A stretch of DNA of 64,000 nucleotides from Enhygromyxa salina. GTDB taxonomy: Bacteria; Myxococcota_A; Polyangia; Nannocystales; Nannocystaceae. The notes beneath the pieces are model-generated. The model was not told where the DNA came from. It did no database searches and was given only the letters and a program-made list of their open reading frames with translations. Location: positions 1 to 64,000 of the forward strand of contig NZ_PVNK01000234.1 in NCBI RefSeq assembly GCF_002994615.1, read 5' to 3'. Each line of letters begins with the position of its first letter. The stretch's first letter is position 1. Shown in pieces: positions 13,230 to 22,167 of this stretch. Made by a program: the position numbers and the translations under genes.

Positions 13230-13439
13230 TTAAGGAGTCGTCAGGGGTAAATTGTGAGTGCGGCCGGCCGCGAACGAGTCGACGATGATGTAGACCAACT
13301 CCAAGCGGCCCGCAGGCCGGTCGCGCGGAGGATCGGCGTGGTCAGGCCCGCGAAGCCCGCGAGCCTGGCGGGGGTTGGGCGTGAAGAAGGGCACATCCTG
13401 GAAGTCGCCATGAAAAGTCTCCCCGTGGCCGAGAAACCA
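13230..13439 (-). pseudogene. Possible 3' fragment of a secreted protein with a PPC-like ending
   Basis: On the minus strand a reading frame ending at 13230 contains LVYIIVDSFAAGRTHNL, which resembles VVYVIVDSEDGPG near the C-terminus of the adjacent lipoprotein. The DNA is also similar (GAGTCGACGAT then GTAGACCA at 12564 and 13266). Upstream, the segment HGETFHGDFQDVPFF looks protein-like, but no start codon, signal peptide or full domain can be found before the sigma factor gene. It is best read as a decayed fragment or degraded duplicate. It occupies most of the otherwise empty 13217-13592 interval. Confidence 0.3.
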
Positions 13440-13592
13440 GCTGAGCCGGCTCAGAACTGTCGTCCGCAGGTAGTAGTCCGCCGAGGTAGATGTACCACGA
13501 GGCCTCTGGATCGATCGTTTTGGGTCGGAGTCTCCTGGACCAAATCGGCGGCGCTGGGCGGGAAGATCGAGCGCTGCTAGGATCCGCCTGGC

Positions 13593-14234
13593 ATGGCGCA
13601 GGATACCCCGGCCAAGTCCGACATCGACTTGCTCGACAAGTGGCGAGACGGCGACGCGCGGGCCGGGAACGAGCTCTTCAACCGTCACTTCGACAGCGTG
13701 TGTCGGTTCTTCGCCAACAAGGCGCCGAACGAGGTCGACGACCTGATCCAGCGGACCTTCCTCGCGTGCGTCGAGGGCCGCGATCGCTTCCGCGGTGACG
13801 CCAGCTTCCGCGGCTACCTGTTTGGTGTCGCCCGCAACGTCTTGCGCCGCTACTACCGCGACAAGCGCTACCACGACGCGCGCTTCGACCCGCTGGTCGT
13901 CTCGGTCCACGACCTCGGGCCGGGCCCGAGCCTGCTCGTCGCCGACAAGCGCGAGCAAGAGATCCTCTTGCAGGCTCTGCGCCGCCTGCCCATGGACCAC
14001 CAGATCACCCTCGAGCTCTACTACTGGGAGAACATGTCGGGCTCGGAGCTCGCCCAGGTGCTCGAGATCCCCGAGGGCACCGTGCGCGGTCGCATCCGCC
14101 GCGCCAAGGAGCTGCTCGAGGCCGCGCTCTCGGACATCGCCGAGTCGCCCCAGCAGCTCGAGAGCACCGTCGCCAACCTCGAGGGCTGGGCGCGCTCGCT
14201 GCGAGACAAGGCCCTGGTCAAAGCCGGGTCCTGA
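13593..14234 (+). CDS. ECF-type RNA polymerase sigma factor
   Basis: This is a 213-residue sigma-70 family factor with only regions 2 and 4. Region 2 includes FNRHFDSVCRFFANK and DDLIQRTFLACVEGRDRF, followed by SFRGYLFGVARNVLRRYYR. Region 4 is a helix-turn-helix, with LRRLPMDHQITLELYYWENMS, then LAQVLEIPEGTVRGRIRRAKELL. It would redirect RNA polymerase to a small regulon. No anti-sigma factor gene is recognisable next to it, and the C-terminal 35 residues after region 4 may contribute to regulation. The start ATG at 13593 is the first in-frame codon matching the family N-terminus. It converges with the PseB-like gene, about 20 bp apart. Confidence 0.9.
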   Translation: MAQDTPAKSDIDLLDKWRDGDARAGNELFNRHFDSVCRFFANKAPNEVDDLIQRTFLACVEGRDRFRGDASFRGYLFGVARNVLRRYYRDKRYHDARFDPLVVSVHDLGPGPSLLVADKREQEILLQALRRLPMDHQITLELYYWENMSGSELAQVLEIPEGTVRGRIRRAKELLEAALSDIAESPQQLESTVANLEGWARSLRDKALVKAGS

Positions 14235-14246
14235 GCCGGGGCTCGA

Positions 14247-14258
14247 CCGGGCTGCTAG
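14247..14258. repeat. End fragment of the CTAG-ended repeat
   Basis: CCGGGCTGCTAG at 14247-14258 matches the right end of the element at 12162-12502. The CTA within it is the minus-strand stop codon of the PseB-like gene. The match is short and may be chance, but the same relation to a stop codon recurs elsewhere in the window. Confidence 0.4.
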
Positions 14259-15268
14259 ACCGGGTAGCCGATCTCGCGGAGCATCGCGCGGACCGTCGGC
14301 GTGTCGAGCTGCTCGGCGATGTCGCTGCTGAACTGGAAGCCGTCGGCCACGCGCGAGCCCTCGCGCTTGGGCCCGCCCCACCACGGAAAGCTCGGCGTGA
14401 TCACGAAGTGGCGGGCGTACTCGAGCACGTTGCGCGACTCGTCGGGGGTGATCATCAGCTCGTGGATCTTCTCGCCGGGGCGGATGCCGATGACCTTCTT
14501 CTCGGCGTCGGGGGCGACGGCGTCGGCCAGGGTTGCGACGGTGCAGGCGGGGATCTTGGGCACGAAGACCTCGCCGCCCTGGCCATCCATGAGGGTGAGC
14601 ATGACCAGGTCGATGGCCTGATCCATGCGGATCCAAAAGCGCGTCATCGCCGGCTCGGTCAGGGTCAAGGTCCCGGTCTCGCGCTGGTTGAGGAACAGCG
14701 GCAGCACGCTGCCCTTCGAGCCGACGACGTTGCCGTAGCGGACGAGCTTGAACTTCGGCCCGCGCTGGCCGCTGTAGGAGTTGGCCGCGACGAGCAGCTT
14801 CTCCATGCACAGCTTGGTCGCGCCGTAGAGGTTGACCGGGCTCGCGGCCTTGTCGGTCGAGAGCCCGACCACGACCTCGACCTCGCGCTCGAGCGCGGCG
14901 TCGATCAGGTTGGCGGCCCCGTCGACGTTGGTCCGGATCGCCTCGATCGGGTTGTACTCGGCCAGCGGCACGTGCTTCATCGCGGCCGCGTGGATCACGA
15001 TGTCGACACCTCGCAGCGCCCGCAGCAGCCGCGAGCGATCTCGGATGTCGCCGACGAAGAAGCGCAGGCGCGGGTCATCCATCTCGCGCTGCATCGCGAA
15101 GTGCTTCTGCTCGTCGCGCGAGAACACGATGAGCTTGGCAGGCGCATGCTGCGCGAGCACCCGCGTGACGAAGGCCCGCCCGAAGGAGCCCGTCCCGCCA
15201 GTGACGAGGATGACCTTGCCGGACAGATCCGGCGCCGTGTCCGTGAGTGGGGGCCAGAGCGAGGCCAT
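14255..15268 (-). CDS. PseB-like UDP-GlcNAc 4,6-dehydratase (inverting)
   Basis: This is a 337-residue extended short-chain dehydrogenase. The NAD(P) motif TGGTGSFG is near residue 22. SRDEQKHFAMQREM, HAAAMKHVPLAEYNP and the catalytic YGATK are hallmarks of PseB/FlaA1/CapD nucleotide-sugar dehydratases, as is NVVGSKGSVLPLF. The expected reaction converts UDP-GlcNAc to a 4-keto-6-deoxy (5-epimer) sugar feeding modified sugars for surface glycans. Met at 15268 (MASLWPP) was chosen because the longer frame adds an Arg-rich tail without homology. It is divergent from the unknown protein at 15327, with a 58 bp shared promoter region, and close to a flippase gene, consistent with a polysaccharide cluster. 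Confidence 0.9.
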   Translation of the reverse strand: MASLWPPLTDTAPDLSGKVILVTGGTGSFGRAFVTRVLAQHAPAKLIVFSRDEQKHFAMQREMDDPRLRFFVGDIRDRSRLLRALRGVDIVIHAAAMKHVPLAEYNPIEAIRTNVDGAANLIDAALEREVEVVVGLSTDKAASPVNLYGATKLCMEKLLVAANSYSGQRGPKFKLVRYGNVVGSKGSVLPLFLNQRETGTLTLTEPAMTRFWIRMDQAIDLVMLTLMDGQGGEVFVPKIPACTVATLADAVAPDAEKKVIGIRPGEKIHELMITPDESRNVLEYARHFVITPSFPWWGGPKREGSRVADGFQFSSDIAEQLDTPTVRAMLREIGYPV

Positions 15269-15326
15269 CGCGGCGCAGATTATCCTAGAGTCTGGCCCCC
15301 CGCGAATCCGGCGGGCCCAGCCGATC

Positions 15327-16208
15327 ATGTTCGCCGAGAACCGCCACTACGGACACGCCGCGATCTTGCTGTCCTACTGTGGGTTGCCCGCGCGTACGCG
15401 GATCCCCGTGCGCCTTCAGCACGGCTGGCAGCCCGGGGTGGGCATGCGCGCCCGCGACATGGAGCAGCCGGGGCCGAAGATCGTGTGGTCGAGCCGCAAC
15501 CTCGAGCGCGCGCGCGAGGCCGACTACCGGGGGCCGGTCGCGATCGGCGCGCCGTGGCTGTACATGCCCGAGACCCTCGACCCCGGGCCCGACCATCCGC
15601 GCAGCGTGCTCGTCGTGCCCTTCCACGGCTGGGAGAAGGAGCGCCTCGACGGGAGCATGAGCGACTACGCGAGCGCGCTCGAGCAGCTCGAGGCCGAGGG
15701 CTTCGGGCCGATCACCGTGTGCCTATACTGGTTCGAGTACGAGCAACCCGCGCTGCGCGAGGTGTTCGAGCGCCGCGGGTTTGCGACCACGACCATGGGT
15801 CACCGCAACGACAACCCGGAGTTTCTCCGGCGGCAGCGCGCGCTGATCCAGCGCCACGCCTTCGTGAGCTCCAACCGCGTGAGCACGGCGACCTTCTACG
15901 CGCTCGAGGCCGGGCGCCCGTTTTTTCTTCACGGTCCGGTCACGGGCTTGAGCGCGTCCGACGACCCGAGCGGCGAGCAATTCGATCGCTGGCAGCGCGA
16001 GACCTTCCCCGAGCTGACCCGGGCGCGCTTCGACGAGCGGCCCAGGCGGGCGCTCGGCGGGGCCGAGCTCGGGGCCGAGCACAAGCGCTCGCCGGAGGCG
16101 CTGCGCGATCTGCTGCTGCTCGGGCCCGAGCATCGCGGGGCGCGGACGAAGCTTCGCCTCGCCCGGCGGGCGCACGACCTGGGCCAGCTGCTGCGGGCGG
16201 GCCGCTGA
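15327..16208 (+). CDS. Unknown protein of a polysaccharide locus
   Basis: This 293-residue soluble protein is not recognised with certainty. Features include QHGWQPG near residue 35, NLERAREADYRGPVAIGAPWLY around 75, an alpha/beta core with VLVVPFHGWEKERLDGS and GPITVCLYWFEYE, and FVSSNRVSTATFYALEAGRPFFL near 195. The last phrase resembles the nucleotide-binding half of glycosyltransferases and capsular/CDP-glycerol transferase-like proteins, where a Gly-Arg/Lys-Pro loop follows a region exposing shared substrate. It starts at 15327 and ends 2 bp before the flippase gene, so the two form an operon. A glycosyltransferase-like or glycan-export role is inferred from this context. Confidence 0.6.
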   Translation: MFAENRHYGHAAILLSYCGLPARTRIPVRLQHGWQPGVGMRARDMEQPGPKIVWSSRNLERAREADYRGPVAIGAPWLYMPETLDPGPDHPRSVLVVPFHGWEKERLDGSMSDYASALEQLEAEGFGPITVCLYWFEYEQPALREVFERRGFATTTMGHRNDNPEFLRRQRALIQRHAFVSSNRVSTATFYALEAGRPFFLHGPVTGLSASDDPSGEQFDRWQRETFPELTRARFDERPRRALGGAELGAEHKRSPEALRDLLLLGPEHRGARTKLRLARRAHDLGQLLRAGR

Positions 16209-16210
16209 CG

Positions 16211-17758
16211 ATGAGCGAGACGTCCACGACACAAGACTCCTCGCGCGAGCGGATCGGGCGGCTGTTCAAGAACACGGGCATCTACGCCCTCGGCCAGGTC
16301 GGCCTCCAGATCCTCGCCGCGCTCCTGACCGCGATCCTGACCTGGTTTTTGGTCCCCGCGGAGCTCGGCCTGTGGTCGCTGGCCATGATGCTGCTCACGG
16401 GCTTCATGCACCTGTGCAACCCGGGCCTGCACGGCTCGGTCACCCGCTTCTTCTTCGACCACGAGCACGACGAGGTCGCCAAGCAGCGCTTTCAGGGCAC
16501 GGTGCTCTCGTTCTTGTTGCTCTGGTCCTTCGGCCTGTGCGTGGTAGCGACCTTCACGGGGCCGTCGCTGTTCGACGCGCTGTTCAACGAGCTGCCGTTT
16601 TGGCCCTACGGCGCCCTGGTCGTGTGGATGGCCTTCCTCGGGGTGCTCGGCGTGGTGCCGCGGGCGATCTGGGTCGCGTCGGAGCGCTCGACCTCCTTCG
16701 TCGGGGTCAACATGCTGGGCTCGGCGGTCAACGTGGTCGGCTCGCTGGGTCTGGTCGCGCTCACGGGCCTGGGCGTGCTCGGGCTGTTCTACGCCCGCGC
16801 GGCCAGCTTGATCGTCCTGGCGATCCCCTTCGTGATCTACTCGTGGCGCCACGTGAAGCTGGCGTGGAGCTGGGTCGACCTGCGCGCGGCGCTGAGCTTC
16901 TCGCTCCCGCTCGTGCCCCACCTGATCGCGCACTGGATCCTGGGCATGTCGGACCGCTTCATCATCGAGCGCCACTATGCTCACCTCGGGCCAGAGGGGG
17001 CCGCGAGCGGAGTCGAGACTGCGGCCGAGCTCGGCGCCGAAGGGAGCGCGAGCCTGGGCCTGGCCGCGGTCGGCATCTACAGCGCGGGCTACGTGTTCAT
17101 GGAGGCGGTCAACCTGATCGCCGCCTCGATGAACAACGCCTGGGTCCCGCAGTTCACCCGCGCTCACGGGCAGGCTGACCAGCGCCCCTTCGTCGCCCGC
17201 TCGATCACCTACTTCATGCTCGCGGTCGGCTCGATGAGCGCGGCCATGGTCGTGCTCTCGCCGACGATCGTGCGCGTGCTGTTCAAGGCCAAGTACGCGT
17301 TCGCGGCCGAGCTCGCGCCGATCCTGGCCCTCGGGGGGCTGTTTCAGGGCCTCTACTACGTGTTCGTGGCGGTGCTCTTCTACTACAAGGCCAACCGCCT
17401 GGTCCCGGTCATCACGATCGTCAGCGGAGCGGTCAACGTCGCGCTCAACCTGCTGTGGCTGCCCAAGTACGGCCTCCTCGGCGCGGCGTGGGCCACGGTC
17501 GTCGGCTACGCGGTGCTGGTCGTGGGCTTTGGCCTGGCCGCGCGACGCTTTCAGATGCCGAGCTTCGAGGGCGGGCGACTGGCTCGGATCGCCGGGGTCT
17601 TGGTCGTGGTCGCGCTCGGGGGCTTGCTCATCGATGGACGACTGACGCTGTGGGTGGAGCTCGCGGTCAAGCTCGCGCTGCTCGGTGGTGGGGCGCTGGC
17701 GCTGTGGAGGCTCGGCGTGTTCGCGGCGCGACTCCCCGCGGCGGCTTTGGACGACTGA
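16211..17758 (+). CDS. Wzx-like polysaccharide flippase (MOP superfamily)
   Basis: This is a 515-residue integral membrane protein with about 12-14 hydrophobic segments, for example LFKNTGIYALGQVGLQIL at the N-terminus and a long final helix pair. The pattern matches O-antigen/teichoic-acid exporters of the MATE/MOP superfamily, which flip lipid-linked oligosaccharides across the inner membrane. An unusual hydrophilic Glu/Ala-rich loop lies at about residues 258-285. The ATG at 16211 follows the upstream stop by 2 bp, indicating translational coupling. Long in-frame sequence upstream of this ATG is only a shadow of neighbouring genes. Confidence 0.88.
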   Translation: MSETSTTQDSSRERIGRLFKNTGIYALGQVGLQILAALLTAILTWFLVPAELGLWSLAMMLLTGFMHLCNPGLHGSVTRFFFDHEHDEVAKQRFQGTVLSFLLLWSFGLCVVATFTGPSLFDALFNELPFWPYGALVVWMAFLGVLGVVPRAIWVASERSTSFVGVNMLGSAVNVVGSLGLVALTGLGVLGLFYARAASLIVLAIPFVIYSWRHVKLAWSWVDLRAALSFSLPLVPHLIAHWILGMSDRFIIERHYAHLGPEGAASGVETAAELGAEGSASLGLAAVGIYSAGYVFMEAVNLIAASMNNAWVPQFTRAHGQADQRPFVARSITYFMLAVGSMSAAMVVLSPTIVRVLFKAKYAFAAELAPILALGGLFQGLYYVFVAVLFYYKANRLVPVITIVSGAVNVALNLLWLPKYGLLGAAWATVVGYAVLVVGFGLAARRFQMPSFEGGRLARIAGVLVVVALGGLLIDGRLTLWVELAVKLALLGGGALALWRLGVFAARLPAAALDD

Positions 17759-18052
17759 ATTGAGGCCCTGGGAGTCGTTTCGGAGGTGCTCTTCGTACGG
17801 CGATACCCCGAACTCGGACCTCCTGCCGCCTTTTGGCGCTCTGCTCTTTGCGGGGGGGGCCCCGCTCCGAAGCGCTGGGCGACAGCTTGGGCACGACCGA
17901 GGCGCTGCGGATTCGACCCGCCTGCGCCCGGACGCCCATCGTGCCCTTTCGATCACCGACGCGAGCGCAACCATTGTTCCGATCTTGGCCGAGCCCGCCG
18001 TTGCAAATCGCTACGGTGGCCTGGGTACTTTTGACACTTATACTTGCACCGC
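17759..18052. other. Intergenic region, no gene seen; possible leaderless promoter
   Basis: No convincing coding sequence or hairpin terminator is seen in this 294-bp gap. Near its end, TATACT at 18039-18044 could be a -10 box about 9 bp before the ATG at 18053. That would give a nearly leaderless transcript. A TTGACA at 18031 is too close to serve as its -35 box. This is a weak motif reading. Confidence 0.3.
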
Positions 18053-18628
18053 ATGCCTTCGGTCCGCGACGAGCAGCTCCTCGCCAGCATCCGCGTCGGT
18101 GATCGAGCGGCGGTCCACGCCCTCGGGGAGCTGATCCGCGAGGCCCTGCGCGAGCTCGACATCCCCGGCGTCTCCGATGCTCGCGGGCGCCTCGACGGGG
18201 TCGTCGTCCCGCTGCGCGCGCGGATGCTCGAGCGCATCAGCGCCCCGGACTTCGAGCTGCGCGGCTCGCTGCGCGCGTACATCATGACCTTCGTCGCGCT
18301 GCGCCGCGACGAGCTCGAGCCGGGCGCGCCGCCGACGGGGCTGCGGCGGCTCACGCAGGCCGATCCCAACGCCCTCGCCAAGGCCGTGAGCGCGGCGCTG
18401 CACAAGCTGACCCAGAGCCACAGCCCCGATGTCCGCGAGCTCGCCCACACCTGGCTGGCGCTGGCCGAGGAGGGCGCGTCGCTCGACGTCCGCAGCGGTC
18501 ACGAGACCGCGCGGATGCTCAAGACCGCCTCGCCGATGCTCGCGCGCAGGACCGACGGCGAGTTCGCCGGGGCGCTCCGGGCGTTCCGAACCATGCTGGG
18601 CTACGAGCTCGGGAAGCTCGGGTTTTGA
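18053..18628 (+). CDS. Hypothetical helical protein, 191 aa
   Basis: I do not recognise this protein. It is helical, Arg/Leu/Ala-rich and soluble. The first 85 residues (VRDEQLLASIRVGDRAAVHAL..., then ELRGSLRAYIMTFVALRRDE) are spaced like region 2 of ECF sigma factors (ASFRGYLFGVARNVLRR in the ECF factor at 13593). No region 4 helix-turn-helix follows, so it may be a diverged sigma-like protein or an unrelated regulator. The start could also be a TTG three codons upstream. It precedes the AgmX-like gene by 23 bp on the same strand, so an operon is likely. Confidence 0.55.
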   Translation: MPSVRDEQLLASIRVGDRAAVHALGELIREALRELDIPGVSDARGRLDGVVVPLRARMLERISAPDFELRGSLRAYIMTFVALRRDELEPGAPPTGLRRLTQADPNALAKAVSAALHKLTQSHSPDVRELAHTWLALAEEGASLDVRSGHETARMLKTASPMLARRTDGEFAGALRAFRTMLGYELGKLGF

Positions 18629-18651
18629 GCGGGCACTGAGCGAGGAGCACC

Positions 18652-20361
18652 ATGCAAGCCACCGCGCGAGACATTCTGTTGCTGGCCGCCGAGGACGCGT
18701 TCGAGTTCGAGCGTTGGCGCGACGCCGGGCCGACCACCGCCGACATCGACCCCGAGACCCGCGCGGCCGAGATCGCCGAGTTCGAAGCTCTCGGCATCCC
18801 GATGCCCTCGGAGCTCGACAGCCTCCGCCGCGAGCTCGAGCACGCGCCCAAGGTCCGTGAAGCGATCCGGACCTCGGCGGTCGCAATGCGGCGCAGCGGG
18901 CGGGCGTCGGCCTCGGCGCTGGTCGCCCTCGGGCCACAGCAGCTCATGCATCCCGGCGCGCGCGTGCCCTGGGGCTGGCCGGGCGGGGCGATGATCGACC
19001 CGCGCCTGGCGGCCGCCATGGACCCGCGGGTCGTCGCTCAGATGGGGGCCCAGATGGGGGCCCAGATGGGGGCGAACATGGGGGCGAACATGGGCGCGTA
19101 CCCGGGGCCGGGGGCGCCGAGCGAGGACGAGCGCGGCGAGGAAGGCGGGCCCAGGCCCCGGGCTCGTCGCTCGCGCGAGCGCAAGGTCGCCGCGGCGACG
19201 GTCGTGGCCGATGACGGCCCGCTCGACGCCGAGGTCGTCGACTACGACGAGGACGACGACGACGACGAGGACGAGCTCCTCGCCGAGCGGGAGCGGGAGC
19301 GGGAGCGGCGGGCCAAGAAGCGGCGCGCCGAGGCTCGCAGGGCTCGGGCCGCGCGGGCCCGCGACTGGGACGAGGACGAGCTCGACGAGGACGAGGACGA
19401 CGATGAGTTCGACTCGATGGTTGCGATGCCGGTCCGCGTGGGCGGGGTCGATCGCAACACGTGGTTGCTCGCGGGGGTCTCGGCGGTCGCTGTGTTTGCG
19501 CTGCTGTGGATCGCCTTCGGCGACAACGACAAGGACCAAGAAGCCGCCGCCGTCGCGGACCCGAACGCCCAGGAGGTCGCCCAGCAGCAGCAGCCGCTTC
19601 CCCAGCCTCCGCCCCAGCCCGCGCCCGCGCCCGCGCCCGCGCTCGATCCCAACACGGGCTTGCCCTACGGCCAGGCGCCCGCGCCGGTCGCCGACGCCCC
19701 CGGGCTCGCGGGGCGCCGCCGGGGTGGTCGTGGGGGCGGCGTGCGTGGGTCTTCGGGCGGCGGGAGCTCCAGCCCCGCGAGCGGTGGCGATGCGTTGACG
19801 ACCTTCGGAGAGTTCCAGAAGGTGCCGGGTCCGCCGGGGATGGGGCCGGCGGCAGGGGCGCCGCCCGCGACGACGGCGGCAGGGGCGCCGCCCGCGACGA
19901 CGGCGGCAGGGGCGCCGCCCGCGGCGGCGGCAGCTGGGACGCCCGCGGCGCCCGGCGGAGCGCCACCGCCTGCATCCGCACCCGCTGGCGAGGCTCAGCC
20001 GGCCGCCCAAGCCGCGACGCCGCCCGCGGCCGGTGGCGAGACCAAGCCGGCCGAGCCGCCCAAGCCCGAGGAGCCTCTGATCAAGAAGTCGAAGATGACC
20101 CCAGCGCAGCGCCAGGCCGCGACCAAGAAGGCGCCGGAGCTGTTCACGTGCATCGAGGACGCGAGGGTCGGAAAGCCGGACCTCGCGGGCAGGATCGACT
20201 TCGTGATCAGCGTCGATCAAGACGGCGTGGTGACCAAGGTCAAGGTCGCCAAGGACCCGGTCGGCTACGGCGTGGCCAAGTGCGCGGCCAAGAAGATTCG
20301 CCGCTGGATCCTGCCGGGCTCCGGAGTCCCGCAGATCTTCGACCTGCCCTTCGCCTTCTAA
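18652..20361 (+). CDS. AgmX/PglI/TonB-like envelope protein with central membrane helix
   Basis: This is a 569-residue protein. The cytoplasmic N-terminus (1-265) holds a run of MGAQ/MGAN repeats (about 131-148), an acidic stretch and a highly basic Glu/Arg stretch. One membrane helix spans about 270-289 (WLLAGVSAVAVFALLWIAF). The periplasmic part has Pro/Ala/Gly-rich spacers with repeated PAAGAPPATT units. It ends in a compact domain of about 75 residues (CIEDARVGKPDLAGRIDF..., IRRWILPGSG) like the AgmX/PglI and TonB-type C-terminal domain. Such proteins bridge the periplasm in gliding motility or energy transduction in myxobacteria. The role here is inferred only from the domain layout. No ExbB/ExbD genes are adjacent. 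Confidence 0.7.
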   Translation: MQATARDILLLAAEDAFEFERWRDAGPTTADIDPETRAAEIAEFEALGIPMPSELDSLRRELEHAPKVREAIRTSAVAMRRSGRASASALVALGPQQLMHPGARVPWGWPGGAMIDPRLAAAMDPRVVAQMGAQMGAQMGANMGANMGAYPGPGAPSEDERGEEGGPRPRARRSRERKVAAATVVADDGPLDAEVVDYDEDDDDDEDELLAERERERERRAKKRRAEARRARAARARDWDEDELDEDEDDDEFDSMVAMPVRVGGVDRNTWLLAGVSAVAVFALLWIAFGDNDKDQEAAAVADPNAQEVAQQQQPLPQPPPQPAPAPAPALDPNTGLPYGQAPAPVADAPGLAGRRRGGRGGGVRGSSGGGSSSPASGGDALTTFGEFQKVPGPPGMGPAAGAPPATTAAGAPPATTAAGAPPAAAAAGTPAAPGGAPPPASAPAGEAQPAAQAATPPAAGGETKPAEPPKPEEPLIKKSKMTPAQRQAATKKAPELFTCIEDARVGKPDLAGRIDFVISVDQDGVVTKVKVAKDPVGYGVAKCAAKKIRRWILPGSGVPQIFDLPFAF

Positions 20362-20731
20362 TCAAAAAAGGCCCCTCGCTGCGGCGGCGAAGCCCCCTCC
20401 GCTCACCCCAAACGCTCGCCTTGCGGCTCGTACTCGCCCTAAACCATTCAGCAGGATCACGGAGCCGTGATGGCTCGCGGAGCCGGCCGCGGTCGGGGAC
20501 CGAAGCGTTGGCCATTCACGGGGTTCACCCTGGAACATTTCGGACTCGAACAGCTCGAGGAGCACGAGTCGCTCATCGAAGAGGCGTTTGCGAGGATCGC
20601 GAGCGACCCGACGAGTGGCCGCTTGGCGACCAGAGCTGCAAGCAGGCGTTCGACCACGGCACATCGGTCCGCGCTGTCGCCACGGGCTGCTAGATCTGTG
20701 TAGACGGTCGGATCGACCCGCCCGAGCCAGG
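20362..20731. other. Intergenic region without a supported gene
   Basis: This 370-bp interval lies between convergent genes. A 78-codon frame at 20467-20703 includes protein-like text (TLEHFGLEQLEEHESLIEEAF), but its end is Arg/Ser-rich and the opposite strand is equally open, so I do not call it. A GC-rich segment with an A-run follows the AgmX-like stop codon but does not form a clean terminator. A repeat end fragment lies at 20680-20693. Confidence 0.4.
20680..20693. repeat. End fragment of the CTAG-ended repeat
   Basis: CCACGGGCTGCTAG is the exact reverse complement of the left end of the remnant at 57631 (CTAGCAGCCCGTGG). No further element sequence is visible next to it, so it is a solo end or a chance 14-bp match. 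Confidence 0.45.
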
Positions 20732-21646
20732 CTACAGATACTCGTCGACCAGCGAGAGCGGGAAGAAGGGGTCCGCGTTGGCGCCCGCGTAGGCCCAGAA
20801 CTCGATCGCCATGACCGGGTCGACCAGGAAGAAGAAGGGGAACTGCCCGCTGCCGTAGCGATCGAGCACCTGCTGGGTGTCGTCGACGAAGATCGGGATC
20901 TTGTCGTCGGGATGCATGCTCGCCCAGGTCTCGGCGTCGGCCAGGGTCGGCGCGTCGCCTTGGGCGTCCTGGACCATGTAGGTCACCCAAAACACCCGGC
21001 CTTCCTGGACCTTCTCGCGGACCGTGGGATAGGCCTCTTGCAGCGAGGCGGTGCTCGGGCTGTCGACCCCGGAGATCCAGTCGGCGGCGTTGTGGCAGGG
21101 CCCGCACCACTGGGCCGCGACGTCCATGACGAAGAAGGTGGGCGAGTTGGTCGGGTTGTCCGTGAAGTTGGCGAAGTCGTAGATCTCGACGGTGTCGCCG
21201 TGCTGGTCGAGGAAGCTCGCGCGGGGAAACTGGCTCCCGAGCGCGTGGCTGGCCGTCGCCCAGGTGCCCTGCTCGAGCTCGTCCTTGTTGGGGTTGTAGG
21301 GCCAAAAGCCGACGTAGATCCGGCTCTCGTAGTCGAGGGGGTCGGTGCCCTCGGTGACCTCCCAGCTGTCCCAGTAGGTGTCGTCGTCGCTGTCGGCCTT
21401 GTTGGGATCGGTGCCGAGCTCGTCTTCTTCGGCGTTGGTCAGGCCGTCGCCGTCGGGGTCGTCGGGATCCACGCCCTCGTCCGTGCCCGTGTCGGACTCG
21501 TCGTCGCCGTCGCCGTCGCTGTCGCTGTCACCCTCGGCGCCCGTCTCCGCGTCAGAGGCGAGGGGGTCGGGGTCCGGGTTTTCGCAAGCGAAGCACAGCG
21601 CCAGGGCGGCGAGGGGGGTCAAAGAGACGAGTCGTTGGAAATTCAT
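20732..21646 (-). CDS. Thioredoxin-fold lipoprotein with calcium-binding-type repeats
   Basis: This is a 304-residue secreted protein. The signal peptide ends near ALCFAC (Cys 21, an imperfect lipobox). An Asp/Gly-rich linker leads into two thrombospondin type 3-like calcium motifs (DPDDPDGDGLTNAEEDELGTD and DSDDDTYWDSWE). The C-terminal 190 residues are a thioredoxin-like fold with the redox pair in AAQWCGPCHNAADW and a cis-Pro-like FPFFFLVDP. It probably acts outside the inner membrane in disulfide or oxidative-stress chemistry. The ATG at 21646 was chosen because it opens the signal peptide; more than 60 codons of frame upstream are not protein-like. Confidence 0.82.
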   Translation of the reverse strand: MNFQRLVSLTPLAALALCFACENPDPDPLASDAETGAEGDSDSDGDGDDESDTGTDEGVDPDDPDGDGLTNAEEDELGTDPNKADSDDDTYWDSWEVTEGTDPLDYESRIYVGFWPYNPNKDELEQGTWATASHALGSQFPRASFLDQHGDTVEIYDFANFTDNPTNSPTFFVMDVAAQWCGPCHNAADWISGVDSPSTASLQEAYPTVREKVQEGRVFWVTYMVQDAQGDAPTLADAETWASMHPDDKIPIFVDDTQQVLDRYGSGQFPFFFLVDPVMAIEFWAYAGANADPFFPLSLVDEYL

Positions 21647-22167
21647 GAGTATCCTCGCGCAAACCGATGGCGCAGCCGTGAACAGATAGTGTCCGAGTTT
21701 GCTGTGGCCTTGTCGAGCGGGCTCGGTCGGTGAGACAGCGCCAAATTTGACTAGGCAGGGGTTTGCGCGTGGCCGGGCCGAGCGCGCTCGCCATGCTCCA
21801 TGAAGTGGGCCGAGCGCTCGTCCTCGTCGAGGACGAAGCACCGCTCCGCACGGGCATCTGCGTGCTCGAGCCGCAGGCTGAGTCGCGGTGCGGGATCGTG
21901 GCTCGGACGTGGCGACCGAGCTCCTCCCACGCGTGTCCGAGCCCCTCGCCCGCGGCCAACGCGAGTCCGAAAGGACAGTCGCAGGTACCGGGGCTAATCT
22001 GGCGGTAATGGTGGGCTAGAGGGCGAAATCGACCGAACGGTGAAACTCATTTCCGAGTGGGAACTGAGCTTGCATCCAGGTCGAAAAAAAAAGTGGATTT
22101 TTGCCAGAGAGTCGGTGAGTTTCGGGCGCCCGGCGTCCGATCAGGCGCCGACATTGGCGGAGCAACC
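21647..22167. other. Divergent intergenic region
   Basis: This 521-bp region separates the thioredoxin-fold gene from the MopE-repeat gene. Apart from the doubtful short minus-strand frame at 21751-21930, I see no gene, RNA or convincing promoter box. An A-rich stretch at 22083-22092 is the most AT-rich part and lies about 75 bp upstream of the next start codon. Confidence 0.4.
21751..21930 (-). CDS. Doubtful short ORF, 59 aa
   Basis: A minus-strand frame with a GTG at 21930 ends in protein-like sequence (RCFVLDEDERSAHFMEHGE) with good GC3. The family is unknown. The frame stays open slightly upstream of the GTG without another start codon, so it could be the 3' remnant of a longer gene. Other frames here are also open, so the call is weak. 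Confidence 0.2.
   Translation of the reverse strand: MGGARSPRPSHDPAPRLSLRLEHADARAERCFVLDEDERSAHFMEHGERARPGHAQTPA

Noticed and set aside
18031..18036. TTGACA as a -35 box for the gene at 18053
   Set aside because: A -10 box 17 bp downstream would fall inside the coding region, so it cannot drive the ATG start.
20467..20703. A 78-codon plus-strand ORF
   Set aside because: Part of it looks protein-like but the end is Arg/Ser-rich and other frames are equally open; no family or ribosome site supports it.
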